From DASUPK01 sp963801055 (GTDB taxonomy: Bacteria; Actinomycetota; Thermoleophilia; Solirubrobacterales; 70-9), in the NCBI GenBank assembly GCA_963801055.1, contig CAWDDE010000001.1:868001-932000 (forward strand): DNA of 64,000 nt, in the 5' to 3' direction. The translations under genes were made by a program, and so were the position numbers. Shown here piece by piece: positions 8,268 to 15,622 of this stretch. Each line of letters begins with the position of its first letter. The first letter of the stretch is position 1. The notes under the pieces are model-generated. The model saw only the letters and a list, made by a program, of their open reading frames with translations, made no database searches and was not told the origin of the DNA.

Positions 8268-8858
8268 ATGGCGGACGTCTCACGACAGGATGCATGGCAG
8301 CTCGTCACCGAGTGGGTCGAATCCGACTCGCTGCGCAAGCACCTGCTCGGGGTAGAGGCGGCGATGCGCGCCTACGCCCGCAAGTGGGGCGAGGACGAGG
8401 AGCTCTACGCGGTGACGGGCCTCGTGCACGACCTCGACTACGAGCGCCACCCGGACCTGGAGACCGGCCACCCGCGATATGCGATCAAGGAGCTCCAGCA
8501 GCGTGGCTATCCGCAGGAGGTGATCGACGCGGTCGCGGGGCACGCCGAGTTCATGGGCGTCCCCAGAGAGACGCGATTGGCGAAGACGCTCTACGGCGTC
8601 GATGAGCTCTCCGGGTTCATTGCCGCCTGCGCCCTCGTGCGGCCCACCGGGATCGAGGGGATGAAGCCGAAGTCGGTGAAGAAGAAGCTCAAGCAGCCCT
8701 CGTTCGCCGCGGCAGTCGACCGCGAGGAGGTGCAGCGCGGAATCGAGGAGCTCGAAGTCGACCCGGACGAGCACATCGCCCTGATCATCGGAGCGCTCGC
8801 GGAGCGCTCCGATGAGCTCGGGCTCGGAGCCCGAGAACGCCCAGGGTCCGAAAGCTAG
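8268..8858 (+). CDS. HD-domain metal-dependent hydrolase
   Basis: A 196-residue protein with an HD fold: KHLLGVEAAM, then VTGLVHDLDYERHPD (the HD pair) and later AGHAEFMG and VDELSGFIAACALVRP. Such single-domain HD proteins are phosphohydrolases of the HDIG group. The substrate is not predictable. The last 47 bp overlap the start of the alpha/beta hydrolase gene in another frame, so the pair is likely translationally coupled. Confidence 0.85.
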   Translation: MADVSRQDAWQLVTEWVESDSLRKHLLGVEAAMRAYARKWGEDEELYAVTGLVHDLDYERHPDLETGHPRYAIKELQQRGYPQEVIDAVAGHAEFMGVPRETRLAKTLYGVDELSGFIAACALVRPTGIEGMKPKSVKKKLKQPSFAAAVDREEVQRGIEELEVDPDEHIALIIGALAERSDELGLGARERPGSES

Positions 8859-9852
8859 CCCGGTGCCACGCTGGCTGAAGATCACGCTGGGCGTGATCGC
8901 GGGGCTGATCGTCCTGCTGCTGCTCAATGCGGTAGTCGTCTCCAACGCGACCAAGGACGCCTACGTGCGCGACGACGGCGCGCGGCTGGTGGACACCTCG
9001 CATGGCACGCTGCAGGTGCTCGAGCAGGGCAATCCGCAGGGCAGCCCGATCGTGCTGATCCACTGCTACACGTGCTCGATCGACTGGTGGGACAGTCTCG
9101 CGCCCCGGTTGGAGAGGGACCACCGCGTCATCCGGGTGGACCTGCTCGGCCACGGGGGTTCCGACAAGCCGAGCACCGGTTACTCCATCGACGACCAGGC
9201 GAGCGCGGTCGCCGAGGCCCTGGCGAAGCTCGGCGTCGTCGATCCGACCGTGGTCGGCCACTCCCTCGGCGGGAGCGTCGTCACTGGGCTCGCCGAGCAG
9301 AGCCCGCGGCTCGCCTCGCGCGTCGTGATCATCGACCAGGCTCCCGAGGACGGCTTTGAGCACGAGTCGCTCGCCCAGCACGTCAGCTACTGGCCCATCG
9401 CGGGGCAGGCGCTCGACCGCCTCATGCGTATCTCGCCGAAGTCGGTCGTCCGCGACCAGTACGGCGATGCCTTCGCACCCGGCTATGACATCTCGAGCGG
9501 GTTCGACAACCCCGAACAGCCGGTCGACGACCTGCGAGCGATGACCTACACGTCCTACGACGACACCGTCGATCAGGAGAAGAAGTTCGTCGATGAGGGA
9601 CCGCTCGATCAGCGCCTCGCCGCCCTCCACGTTCCTGTGCTGGTGATCTTCGGCGCCGAGGACCAGATCTACGATGCGCAGGAGGCGATCGCCCGCTACC
9701 GGCAGGAGGTGCCGGGTGCCCAGACCCAACTGCTCCCGGGTGCCGGGCATTCGCCCAACGTCGAGCGGCCGAACCTGGTGGCGTCGCTTGTCCTCGCGTT
9801 CGCCTCCCCACCGCCCGCAAGAGTCGCTGTGCCGAAGAAGCCCCCCGGATAA
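8812..9852 (+). CDS. Membrane-anchored alpha/beta hydrolase
   Basis: A 346-residue protein. A short N-terminal tail precedes one membrane segment (about residues 22-45, ITLGVIAGLIVLLLL), then an alpha/beta-hydrolase domain. The nucleophile elbow GHSLGGS is near residue 148, the acid is probably the Asp in IFGAEDQIYD, and the His is in PGAGHSPNVERP. The oxyanion loop reads LIHCYTCS. The orientation suggests an extracytoplasmic esterase or lipase-type enzyme. The stop codon lies at the edge of repeat copy R3. Confidence 0.85.
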   Translation: MSSGSEPENAQGPKASPVPRWLKITLGVIAGLIVLLLLNAVVVSNATKDAYVRDDGARLVDTSHGTLQVLEQGNPQGSPIVLIHCYTCSIDWWDSLAPRLERDHRVIRVDLLGHGGSDKPSTGYSIDDQASAVAEALAKLGVVDPTVVGHSLGGSVVTGLAEQSPRLASRVVIIDQAPEDGFEHESLAQHVSYWPIAGQALDRLMRISPKSVVRDQYGDAFAPGYDISSGFDNPEQPVDDLRAMTYTSYDDTVDQEKKFVDEGPLDQRLAALHVPVLVIFGAEDQIYDAQEAIARYRQEVPGAQTQLLPGAGHSPNVERPNLVASLVLAFASPPPARVAVPKKPPG

Positions 9853-9892
9853 CGGGTTGCTTTCGGCTTCGCCTGCGAGCACCCCTCGCATA
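9849..9892 (+). repeat. Palindromic repeat copy R3 (short, diverged)
   Basis: ATAACGGGTTGCT begins inside the stop codon of the alpha/beta hydrolase gene. The matching arm AGCACCC is followed by CTCGCAT. The loop is longer than in other short copies, but the end motifs are conserved. Confidence 0.75.
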
Positions 9893-9896
9893 CAGC

Positions 9897-9952
9897 GAAA
9901 GGGCCCGATTTCTCGGGCCCTTTCTAGGAACAAGGTTTCCCTTGTTCCGTTG
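9897..9952 (-). ncRNA. Candidate small RNA A (promoter, GAAA-capped hairpin, terminator)
   Basis: On the minus strand a promoter TTGACT-16 nt-TAGGGT (-35 at 9981-9986, -10 at 9959-9964) points to a start near 9952. The ~56-nt transcript would fold into GGAACAAGG-GAAA-CCTTGTTCC. Directly after comes a terminator stem AAAGGGCCCGA-GAAA-TCGGGCCCTTT. There is no ORF. The same arrangement occurs at 11355-11431. It lies between convergent genes, so it is not a leader of the hydrolase gene. The stem can also terminate the plus-strand hydrolase transcript, which is the simpler alternative for the terminator part. Confidence 0.5.
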
Positions 9953-10029
9953 ATCAGGACCCTACCCGTCGCGAACGCGAAGTCAAGCCCTCGTAAACGA
10001 ACGTTTTCGCTAGTTGCGGGGTTTGCCCC

Positions 10030-11292
10030 TCAGGCTGGTTGCGCGGCCGGCGCCTCGGTGAGCTCGAGGGTGTCGGCGGGAGCGTTCTGGCTTCGCGAGA
10101 GCGCGATGAAGGGCAGTGCGAAGGCCGTAATCCCGGCCGAGACCAGGTACGACTGGGCGTAACCCGAGGCGTCCGCGACCCGGCCGAGCACCGGCTGGGC
10201 CCAGACCCCGCCGGTGGAGGACATCATCGAGTCGAACGAGAGGATCGTCGCCCGCTGCCGAGAGGGGATCATCCCGTTGATGTAGGTCTGCCGGATCGGC
10301 ATCGTGGCGGCGAACAGAAGCCCCCAGACGGTCGTCAGGCCGATCACCGCCCAGAAGCTCTTGACCGTTCCGATCAGGGCCAGGGTGACCACGCTGAGCG
10401 CGGCCGTGACGAGCAGGGCCGAGGTGCGGCGCCTGAAGAGGCCGCGGATCCGCGGCGCGGCCACCCCTCCCAGGATCTGGGCGCCCGCCACGATCGCCGC
10501 GGCCAAACCTGCGATCTCGTATGCCTGCGGATCGCCGTAGAGCTCGAGCAGGTATGGCTGCAGCGCGTAGAAGGCATAAATCCCGACGCCGCCCGTGAAC
10601 AGGGCCTCGACCATCAGCCACTTGACGGCGGGGACGCGCCAGCCGTACTCGATCGAGTTGGCGGCGATCTTCCGCATCTCGGCCAGGGCGCGGCCGCCCC
10701 TCTCGGGACTGAAGCCGACGTCCTGCATCAGCCGGAACGCGACGACGAACATCAGGATCAGGATCAGGCTACGGAGGACGAAGGGTGTGCCGAGGCTGAA
10801 CTGCTCGGCGATGAACCCTCCGGCGACCGAGCCGCCCAGCATGCCGGCGCCGGTGACCATCTGGCCGCGGCCGAAGACCGTCTCAAGCCGGCCCTTGTAG
10901 CCCGTCGCTGTCAGTGCGTCGACCAGCCACGCCTCGACCGCGCCAGAGAAGAAGGTGAAGCCCAGGCCGAGCAGTAGCGAGACGACCGCCCACTGCCAGA
11001 AGGGCGCCTCTATCTGCCAGAGCAGTACGTAGAGCAGGCTCGACGCGGAGAGGGTGAGCGTGCCGAGCAGGTAGGAGGTGCGGCGACCGATCGTGTCGGC
11101 GACGATCCCGGTCGGCACCTCGAAGACGACCATCCCTGCGGTGAAAAAGGCGTTGGCGGCGAACGCCTCCAGGTTCGACAGGCCCGCGTCGAGCAGGAAG
11201 ATCGTGTTGATCCCCCAGATCAGAGACGCGGCCAGGGTGTTGCCCAGCAGGAGCAGCAGGTAGGTGCGCTGGATCGAACGAGACGTCGTCAC
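10030..11292 (-). CDS. MFS transporter (12-helix, drug/solute efflux type)
   Basis: A 420-residue integral membrane protein with about 12 hydrophobic segments. The N-terminal half has the MFS loop signature around TGIVADTIGRRTSYLLG (motif A-like), and a central basic loop follows helix 6. Substrate is unknown; the general form fits drug or metabolite export. It is a single-gene unit: candidate small RNA B lies upstream and A lies downstream on the same strand, so its expression may include the ~60-nt leader after the B terminator. Confidence 0.88.
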   Translation of the reverse strand: MTTSRSIQRTYLLLLLGNTLAASLIWGINTIFLLDAGLSNLEAFAANAFFTAGMVVFEVPTGIVADTIGRRTSYLLGTLTLSASSLLYVLLWQIEAPFWQWAVVSLLLGLGFTFFSGAVEAWLVDALTATGYKGRLETVFGRGQMVTGAGMLGGSVAGGFIAEQFSLGTPFVLRSLILILMFVVAFRLMQDVGFSPERGGRALAEMRKIAANSIEYGWRVPAVKWLMVEALFTGGVGIYAFYALQPYLLELYGDPQAYEIAGLAAAIVAGAQILGGVAAPRIRGLFRRRTSALLVTAALSVVTLALIGTVKSFWAVIGLTTVWGLLFAATMPIRQTYINGMIPSRQRATILSFDSMMSSTGGVWAQPVLGRVADASGYAQSYLVSAGITAFALPFIALSRSQNAPADTLELTEAPAAQPA

Positions 11293-11354
11293 GTTCTGAA
11301 CCTACTGACCGGCCCTGGGCGGCCGACTCATCGCTCGGTCTAGTCCCGGCAAGC

Positions 11355-11431
11355 GGAAGGGCCCGGTCGCCCGGGCCCTTCCTTTGAACTGAACCTGATT
11401 GACCCGAAGGTCAACCTGCTCTGTTCAAGTG
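11355..11431 (-). ncRNA. Candidate small RNA B, or attenuated leader of the MFS gene
   Basis: On the minus strand TTGACC-16 nt-TAGGGT (-35 at 11460-11465, -10 at 11438-11443) predicts a start near 11431. The RNA contains TTGACC-TTCG-GGTCAA (UUCG tetraloop, 11399-11414) enclosed by TTGAAC/GTTCAA. It ends in a 12-bp terminator stem GGAAGGGCCCGG-GCGA-CCGGGCCCTTCC at 11355-11382. Promoter spacing, -10 sequence and stem-plus-terminator order match candidate A. Because the MFS gene begins 63 bp further on, it could be an attenuator rather than a free small RNA. Confidence 0.5.
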
Positions 11432-11504
11432 GCGGGCACCCTACAGGCCTGCGAAGCCCGGTCAAGAGGTCCCGCGAACGGAATCCCCGCAAGCTGCGGG
11501 GAAG

Positions 11505-11834
11505 TTACCGCCAGCGCCCGCCCTCTTTCGCCCACTCCGTCAGGTGATCCACCGAGCAGAAGGCGTCGGGGACCCGGTGCTCTCCGCGGTGCCGGACCAG
11601 GAGGACGTGCGCATCAGAGAGCTGCTCGCCGCAGTGCGAGCACCGCGTCGCGCCCTCGTCGAGGGCCGCCGGCTCTGACATCTCGCCTGGCTCCCAGTGA
11701 GCACCCTGGATCGACCAGGGGATCAGGTGCTCGAGGCGGCAGAAGGCGGCGCGGCGCTCCCCGGCCGGCTCATAGGCGCGGAACCCGTCGTCGGGCTCGA
11801 TCTCGGCTCCGCACCACGTGCACGTCTCGTTCAT
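11505..11834 (-). CDS. Duplicated zinc-knuckle protein (two CxxC...FCxxxHL units)
   Basis: A 109-residue protein built of two similar halves, each with a CxxC knuckle followed about 25 residues later by FCxxxHL: CTWC...FCRLEHLIPW and CSHC...FCSVDHLTEW. This resembles the treble-clef MYM/TRASH-type metal-binding motif. A zinc-binding or metal-sensing role is inferred; no enzyme domain is present. The ATG at 11834 was chosen because the 12 codons upstream in the frame belong to repeat copy R4. It is divergent from the dehydrogenase gene at 11928, with R4 filling the gap. Confidence 0.75.
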   Translation of the reverse strand: MNETCTWCGAEIEPDDGFRAYEPAGERRAAFCRLEHLIPWSIQGAHWEPGEMSEPAALDEGATRCSHCGEQLSDAHVLLVRHRGEHRVPDAFCSVDHLTEWAKEGGRWR

Positions 11835-11839
11835 ACCGC

Positions 11840-11916
11840 CATCAAACGGGTTGCTCCTCCGACTTCTCACGGGTCGCGCTGGCGCGCGCCCTCGCGTCTA
11901 CGGAGCACCCTCGCAT
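11840..11916 (+). repeat. Palindromic repeat copy R4 (nested long form) between divergent genes
   Basis: The outer element is ATCAAACGGGTTGCTCC...GGAGCACCCTCGCAT. The inner element is CGGGTCGCGC-TG-GCGCGCGCCC followed by TCGCGT. Both hairpins are perfect or nearly so. It occupies nearly all of the 93-bp gap between the starts of the genes at 11834 (minus) and 11928 (plus), so any promoters must overlap it. Confidence 0.9.
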
Positions 11917-11927
11917 AATGCACTCGG

Positions 11928-12998
11928 ATGAGCGCTCTGCGGATAGTCGTACTCGAGGGCGACCAGACCGGGCAGGAGCTGCTCGAGCAGGCGCTGCGCG
12001 TGATCGACCCCGAGGTGGTCGGACTGGATCTGGAGCTCGAGCGCTTCGACCTCTCGCTCGAGAACCGGCGGAGAACTCAGAATGGGGTCTGTATCCAGGG
12101 AGCGAAGGCGATGGCGGAGGCCGGCTTCGGGATCAAGGCCGCGACGATCACCCCGGAGGGCGCCGAAGACGTGGGCAGCCCGAACCGCCTGATTCGCGAG
12201 GCGATCGACGGCAAGGTGATCGTCAGGACCGGCCGCCGGATCCCCGGCGTGAGCCCGGTGGCGGGGATCCACCACCCGATCTCGGTGGTCCGGATGGCGG
12301 TGGAGGACGCCTACGGCGCCGATGAGTCTCGTGCCGACGAGAACGGCGACGAGGTCGCGCGCCGCACCGAGGTGATCCACCGCTCCAACTGCCGTGCCGT
12401 CGCCGAGTACGCCTTCCGAACGGCGCGCGAGATCGAGGGACGCGTCTACGGAGGGCCGAAGTGGACGGTGAGCCCGGTCTACGAGGGGATGCTGAAGGAG
12501 GAGATGGACGCGGCGGCCGAGCGCCATCCGGAGATCGACTATGAGCCGCTGCTGATCGACGCGACCTACGCCGGGCTACTCACCGGGCGCGCCGATGCCC
12601 CACTGGTCATCCCCAGCCTCAATCGCGACGGCGATCTGCTCTCCGACCTCGTTCTGCCGCTCTACGGCTCGATCGCCGGCGCCGAGTCCGTGCTCCTCTC
12701 GCTCGACGACCAGCTGGCGGTCCGCGTGGCGATGAGCGAGGCGCCCCATGGGACGGCCCCGGCCCTGGAGGGGAAGGACATCGCGAACCCGATGGGGATG
12801 ATCCTCGCCGCCGCCGCCGTCCTTCACTACGCCGGGGTCGCGGGGGTCGCAGGCGCTCACCGCTCCTCACGCGCTGTCTACGAAGCGGTTTTCGACACCG
12901 CCGCAGCCGGCATCCGGACCCCCGACCTGAAGGGGCACGCCGGGACGACCGAGTTCACGGACGCGGTGATCGAGCGGGTGCGCGCTCAGCTCGGCTGA
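11928..12998 (+). CDS. Isocitrate/isopropylmalate dehydrogenase family protein, divergent
   Basis: A 356-residue beta-decarboxylating dehydrogenase fold. Family landmarks are a glycine-rich start (VVLEGDQTGQELLEQA), a YGGPKWTVSPVYEGMLKEEM segment and a C-terminal GTAPALEGKDIANPMGMILAAAAVLHYAG (the HGSAP-D-AGK-IANP motif). The usual GDGIGPE is GDQTGQE. The RTGRRIPGVSPVAG stretch replaces the standard LRK/RxxxNLYxxxRP region. The true LeuB is elsewhere in this window, so isocitrate or a related 2-hydroxyacid is more likely. Substrate is not certain. Confidence 0.8.
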   Translation: MSALRIVVLEGDQTGQELLEQALRVIDPEVVGLDLELERFDLSLENRRRTQNGVCIQGAKAMAEAGFGIKAATITPEGAEDVGSPNRLIREAIDGKVIVRTGRRIPGVSPVAGIHHPISVVRMAVEDAYGADESRADENGDEVARRTEVIHRSNCRAVAEYAFRTAREIEGRVYGGPKWTVSPVYEGMLKEEMDAAAERHPEIDYEPLLIDATYAGLLTGRADAPLVIPSLNRDGDLLSDLVLPLYGSIAGAESVLLSLDDQLAVRVAMSEAPHGTAPALEGKDIANPMGMILAAAAVLHYAGVAGVAGAHRSSRAVYEAVFDTAAAGIRTPDLKGHAGTTEFTDAVIERVRAQLG

Positions 12999-13405
12999 CC
13001 CGATTCGGCCTGGAAGTCCATGCGACCCGCCAGCCGCTCGTCGGCGCCGGGACGGACCAGCTCGTAGAACGCCAGCCGCTGGCCGCCGGGGGTGCGGAGC
13101 TCCGCAGCCGGCCCGTGCGGGAACTCGAAGCGGGCGTCGATCGCGGCACCTCTCTTCTGGAGGTCTGCGATCGCCGCCTCGAGATCGTCAACTCGATGCA
13201 GCACGACCGGAGCCTCACCCTCGAGGTGGCCGGCGAGCAGCAGCCTGGGGCCACCGTCGGAAAGCCTCACCTGGGCGACTCGAGTTCCGAAGGCCTCAAT
13301 TGCGAAGACCACCTCGGCACCGATGACGTCGCGGTAGAAGGCCAGGTCGCGGGCCACGTCGGTGCTCGGCATGTAGAGGAAGTCGAGTGACTCGATCCGA
13401 GGCAC
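12986..13405 (-). CDS. Glyoxalase/bleomycin-resistance (VOC) family protein
   Basis: A 139-residue single VOC domain: DFLYMPSTDVARDLAFYRDVIGAEV at the N-terminus, then RVAQVRLSDGGPRLLLA, and the C-terminal RTPGGQRLAFYELVRP strand. Metal ligands fit weakly, so catalysis is unsure. A GTG start at 13405 is chosen because it lies 2 nt after the stop of the upstream lipoprotein gene. The 3' end overlaps the dehydrogenase gene by 13 bp in convergent orientation. Confidence 0.8.
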   Translation of the reverse strand: MPRIESLDFLYMPSTDVARDLAFYRDVIGAEVVFAIEAFGTRVAQVRLSDGGPRLLLAGHLEGEAPVVLHRVDDLEAAIADLQKRGAAIDARFEFPHGPAAELRTPGGQRLAFYELVRPGADERLAGRMDFQAESGQPS

Positions 13406-13407
13406 GC

Positions 13408-13893
13408 TCAGACGACCGGGCCCTGATTCTCGGGCGAACTTTGATCGATGTCGACGACACGGCGCCACTGGGTGATCAGACCGCTGCGGATCACGAAGGC
13501 GGTCTTTGCGGTCTCCCCCACGCCATTGCCGCACTCGCCGGGGCCGGGCCGCTCGGTGAGCTCGAAGGTGGCGATTGTGAACTTGCCTGTTGAGATCGCC
13601 TCGGTCAGCTTCGCCCCGCACGGCAGCGATCGGTTGAATGCCTCCACCGCTCCACGATCGGTGAGACGAAAGGCCGGGGTCCCGTTCTGGACCACGCTCG
13701 GGATCGCGAATCGCTCGCTCGCCGCGATGATGTCTCCGGCGCGGAGCTCGTCGGCCCAGCGTTTGATCACCTGAACCTTGTCGGTGTCGGCGCCGCCCGG
13801 GATTGTGGTGTCGCTGTCTTTCCCCGAGGAACCGCAGCCGGACAGCGCGACGACACCCAAAGCTGCGAGGACAGCGATCCCGCGAACGGTCAC
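13408..13893 (-). CDS. Secreted lipoprotein with NTF2/SnoaL-like domain
   Basis: A 161-residue protein with a lipoprotein signal peptide (hydrophobic stretch ending LSGCGSSG, Cys20 as the lipidated residue). An NTF2-like cone fold follows, with WADELRAGDIIAASERFAIP and an FVIRSGLITQWRRVVD terminal strand. Such domains bind small hydrophobic molecules or act as ligand-binding modules. Two internal Cys (CGAKL, GECGNG) may form a disulphide outside the cell. It is co-transcribed with the VOC gene. Confidence 0.7.
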   Translation of the reverse strand: MTVRGIAVLAALGVVALSGCGSSGKDSDTTIPGGADTDKVQVIKRWADELRAGDIIAASERFAIPSVVQNGTPAFRLTDRGAVEAFNRSLPCGAKLTEAISTGKFTIATFELTERPGPGECGNGVGETAKTAFVIRSGLITQWRRVVDIDQSSPENQGPVV

Positions 13894-14022
13894 GTACAGA
13901 TCATGGCAATGCCCGCCGGCGAGCCGAACTTACTCCTGGTCGCGCCGCTCTGAGCGGTCGCGGGCGGCCAGCATCCGCTTGAGGTAGACGGACTTCTCGG
14001 CGCGGCGCCGGTGCGTTCCGCT

Positions 14023-14280
14023 TTAGAGAGGCGTCTTCGCCCTCTCCTGCCTGCCCTTGGCGCCGCTCTTCTGGACCGCCTTGCGTGATTTGGAGAACGG
14101 CTTCTGCAGCCATTGTCCGAGCTTGCCGGGAGCCTTGCCGGAAGTCCGCTGCCCCATCTGGAGCGGCTTCTCGCCTGCCCGCTGGAAGTGGCGCGACAGC
14201 CGTGGTGCGAGGAAGGCGAGGGCGAAGAGGACGATGCAGAAGGCGATGATCGCGGCGATCAGCACGGTGCTCAACCGCAT
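14023..14280 (-). CDS. Small single-pass membrane protein with basic tail
   Basis: An 85-residue protein with one N-terminal membrane helix (LIAAIIAFCIVLFALAFLA) and a long Lys/Arg/Gln-rich cytoplasmic tail. No known domain. After its TAA the same frame continues for 30 codons (to a TAA at 13930) with strong GC-rich third positions typical of real genes here (AEKSVYLKRMLAARDRSERR). The gene may therefore really end at 13930, with 14023-14025 an in-frame nonsense codon or sequence error. Confidence 0.55.
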   Translation of the reverse strand: MRLSTVLIAAIIAFCIVLFALAFLAPRLSRHFQRAGEKPLQMGQRTSGKAPGKLGQWLQKPFSKSRKAVQKSGAKGRQERAKTPL

Positions 14281-14335
14281 TCCCTGTAGAAGCGGTTCTT
14301 AACCCGGGATTCCTTGACGGATCAGCGCGGGTATA

Positions 14336-14349
14336 CGAACATACGTTCG
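14336..14349 (+). promoter_or_regulatory. LexA (SOS) operator at the imuB start codon
   Basis: CGAACATACGTTCG is a full match to the Gram-positive/actinobacterial SOS box CGAACRNRYGTTYG and a perfect palindrome. It ends immediately before the ATG at 14350, and TTGACG at 14314-14319 could be a -35 element. The position implies LexA repression of imuB and, through read-through, of the DUF6504 gene and dnaE2, and suggests a leaderless or near-leaderless message. Confidence 0.9.
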
Positions 14350-15531
14350 ATGCCCGTCGCATGCGCCCTGATCCCCCGCTTCCGGCTGATTGCCGCAGTC
14401 GCGGAGCCGAGGATCTTGAAGAGGCCGGCGGCCCTGGCCCCGGAGCCGGGCGCTGCGCAGCTGATCGGGGAGGTCTCCGCGACCGCGGAGAGGTTCGGGT
14501 TGCGGCTGGGGATGAGGATGGGAGAGGCGCTCTCCCGCTGCCCCGAGCTGGCCCTGATCCCACCGGATCCTGAGCGGGCCGAGAGCTCCTGGGAGGAGGC
14601 GCTGCGGCGGCTCGAGGGGATCGGCGCGGAGGTGGAGTCGGGCCGCGCCGGCGAGGCGTTCTTCGAGGCGGCCGGCCTGGGTGGCCTCTGGGGAGGGATC
14701 GAGGGAGTGCTGGAGGGTGCCCGAGAGGAGCTGGGCAGTTCCGCGCAGCTTGGCGCCGCGCCGGAGCGCTTCTGCGCGTACGTGGCCGCCGGTCAATCGA
14801 GGGTAGTTCCGGAGGGAGGCGCGCGCACTTTCCTGGCGCCGCTGCCGGTGTCGCTCCTCTGCGGACGACTGGGCGGAGACGAGGCTGACGACCTCCCCAA
14901 CGAGCTCGAGCGGCTCGGCATCTCCACCCTCGGACGGCTTGCCGGGTTGTCCCGCGATGCGGTCGCCGATCGCTTCGGGCGGCTGGGGCTGCGGGCGCTT
15001 CGGCTGGCCCGCGGTGAGGATGAGGCGCTGCGGCCGCGGCCGGTGCGCGAGGCGATCGCGGTGGAGCTGGAGCTACCCGAAGCGGTCTCCGGCCAGCAGC
15101 TCGAGCGGGCACTCGAGCTGCTGATCTCGCAGCTGCTCGCCCACGGCGCGCGACGTGGCCGGACCCTGCGGGCGCTGCGGCTCTCCGCCCGCCTCGCCGC
15201 CGGTGGGGGGTGGCGCCGTCAGGTCGCGCTGCGGCGGGCCAGTGCCGATCGAGCCCGGCTCGCCGATGCCCTCCTCCCCCACCTCGCCCTCCTGCCCGCC
15301 CCGGCCGCGACGCTACGGCTCGAGGCCGTGTCGCTTGGACCGGAGACGGGGGAACAGCTGACGATCTCGAGCCCCGAGCAGGAGAGGCGCCGGCGGATCT
15401 CGGAGGCGGTGCGCCAGACCCGTTCGGCCGCGGGTTCTGAATCGGTGCTGCGGGTGCTCGAGGTGGATCCTGAGTCACGGGTGCCGGAGCGGCGGGAGGT
15501 GCTGATGCCGTGGTCCGAGGAGGGGACGTGA
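14350..15531 (+). CDS. imuB: ImuB-like catalytically inactive Y-family polymerase
   Basis: A 393-residue Y-family fold used as the hub of the SOS mutasome, bridging the beta clamp and DnaE2. It lacks the acidic metal ligands of active Y-polymerases: the start MPVACALIPRFRLIAAVAEP has no DxDxFF motif. It retains the helix-hairpin-helix part (LGISTLGRLAGLSRDAVADRFG) and little-finger region. The frame is open 12 codons further upstream, but these would cross the LexA box. The genes downstream are the DUF6504 gene and dnaE2, the usual partners; no ImuA/RecA-like gene is seen nearby. Confidence 0.88.
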   Translation: MPVACALIPRFRLIAAVAEPRILKRPAALAPEPGAAQLIGEVSATAERFGLRLGMRMGEALSRCPELALIPPDPERAESSWEEALRRLEGIGAEVESGRAGEAFFEAAGLGGLWGGIEGVLEGAREELGSSAQLGAAPERFCAYVAAGQSRVVPEGGARTFLAPLPVSLLCGRLGGDEADDLPNELERLGISTLGRLAGLSRDAVADRFGRLGLRALRLARGEDEALRPRPVREAIAVELELPEAVSGQQLERALELLISQLLAHGARRGRTLRALRLSARLAAGGGWRRQVALRRASADRARLADALLPHLALLPAPAATLRLEAVSLGPETGEQLTISSPEQERRRRISEAVRQTRSAAGSESVLRVLEVDPESRVPERREVLMPWSEEGT

Positions 15532-15544
15532 GGGACGGCTTCGC

Positions 15545-15622
15545 CATAAAACGGGTTGCTCCTCCGACTTCTCACGGGTCGCGCTGGCGCGCGCCCTCGC
15601 ATCTGCGGAGCACCCTCGCATC
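15545..15622 (+). repeat. Palindromic repeat copy R5 (nested long form) before the DUF6504 gene
   Basis: Nearly identical to R4. The outer arms are GGGTTGCTCC and GGAGCACCC. The inner element is CGGGTCGCGC-TG-GCGCGCGCCC plus TCGCATC. It ends CGCATC directly against the ATG of the next gene, so the ribosome-binding region of that gene lies inside the repeat (GCGGAGCACC). Confidence 0.9.

Noticed and set aside
9897..11465. MFS gene as a transposon or cassette bounded by direct repeats
   Set aside because: The flanking similarity is better explained by two small RNA/terminator units; no target-site duplication or recombinase was seen.
13901..15547. Long open frame antisense to imuB (548 codons), and similar long antisense frames at 4018-5178, 6806-8338, 27647-29818, 30990-32315
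   Set aside because: They lie opposite clearly recognised genes, are Arg/Ala/Pro-rich and have no family features; long shadow frames are expected at this GC content.
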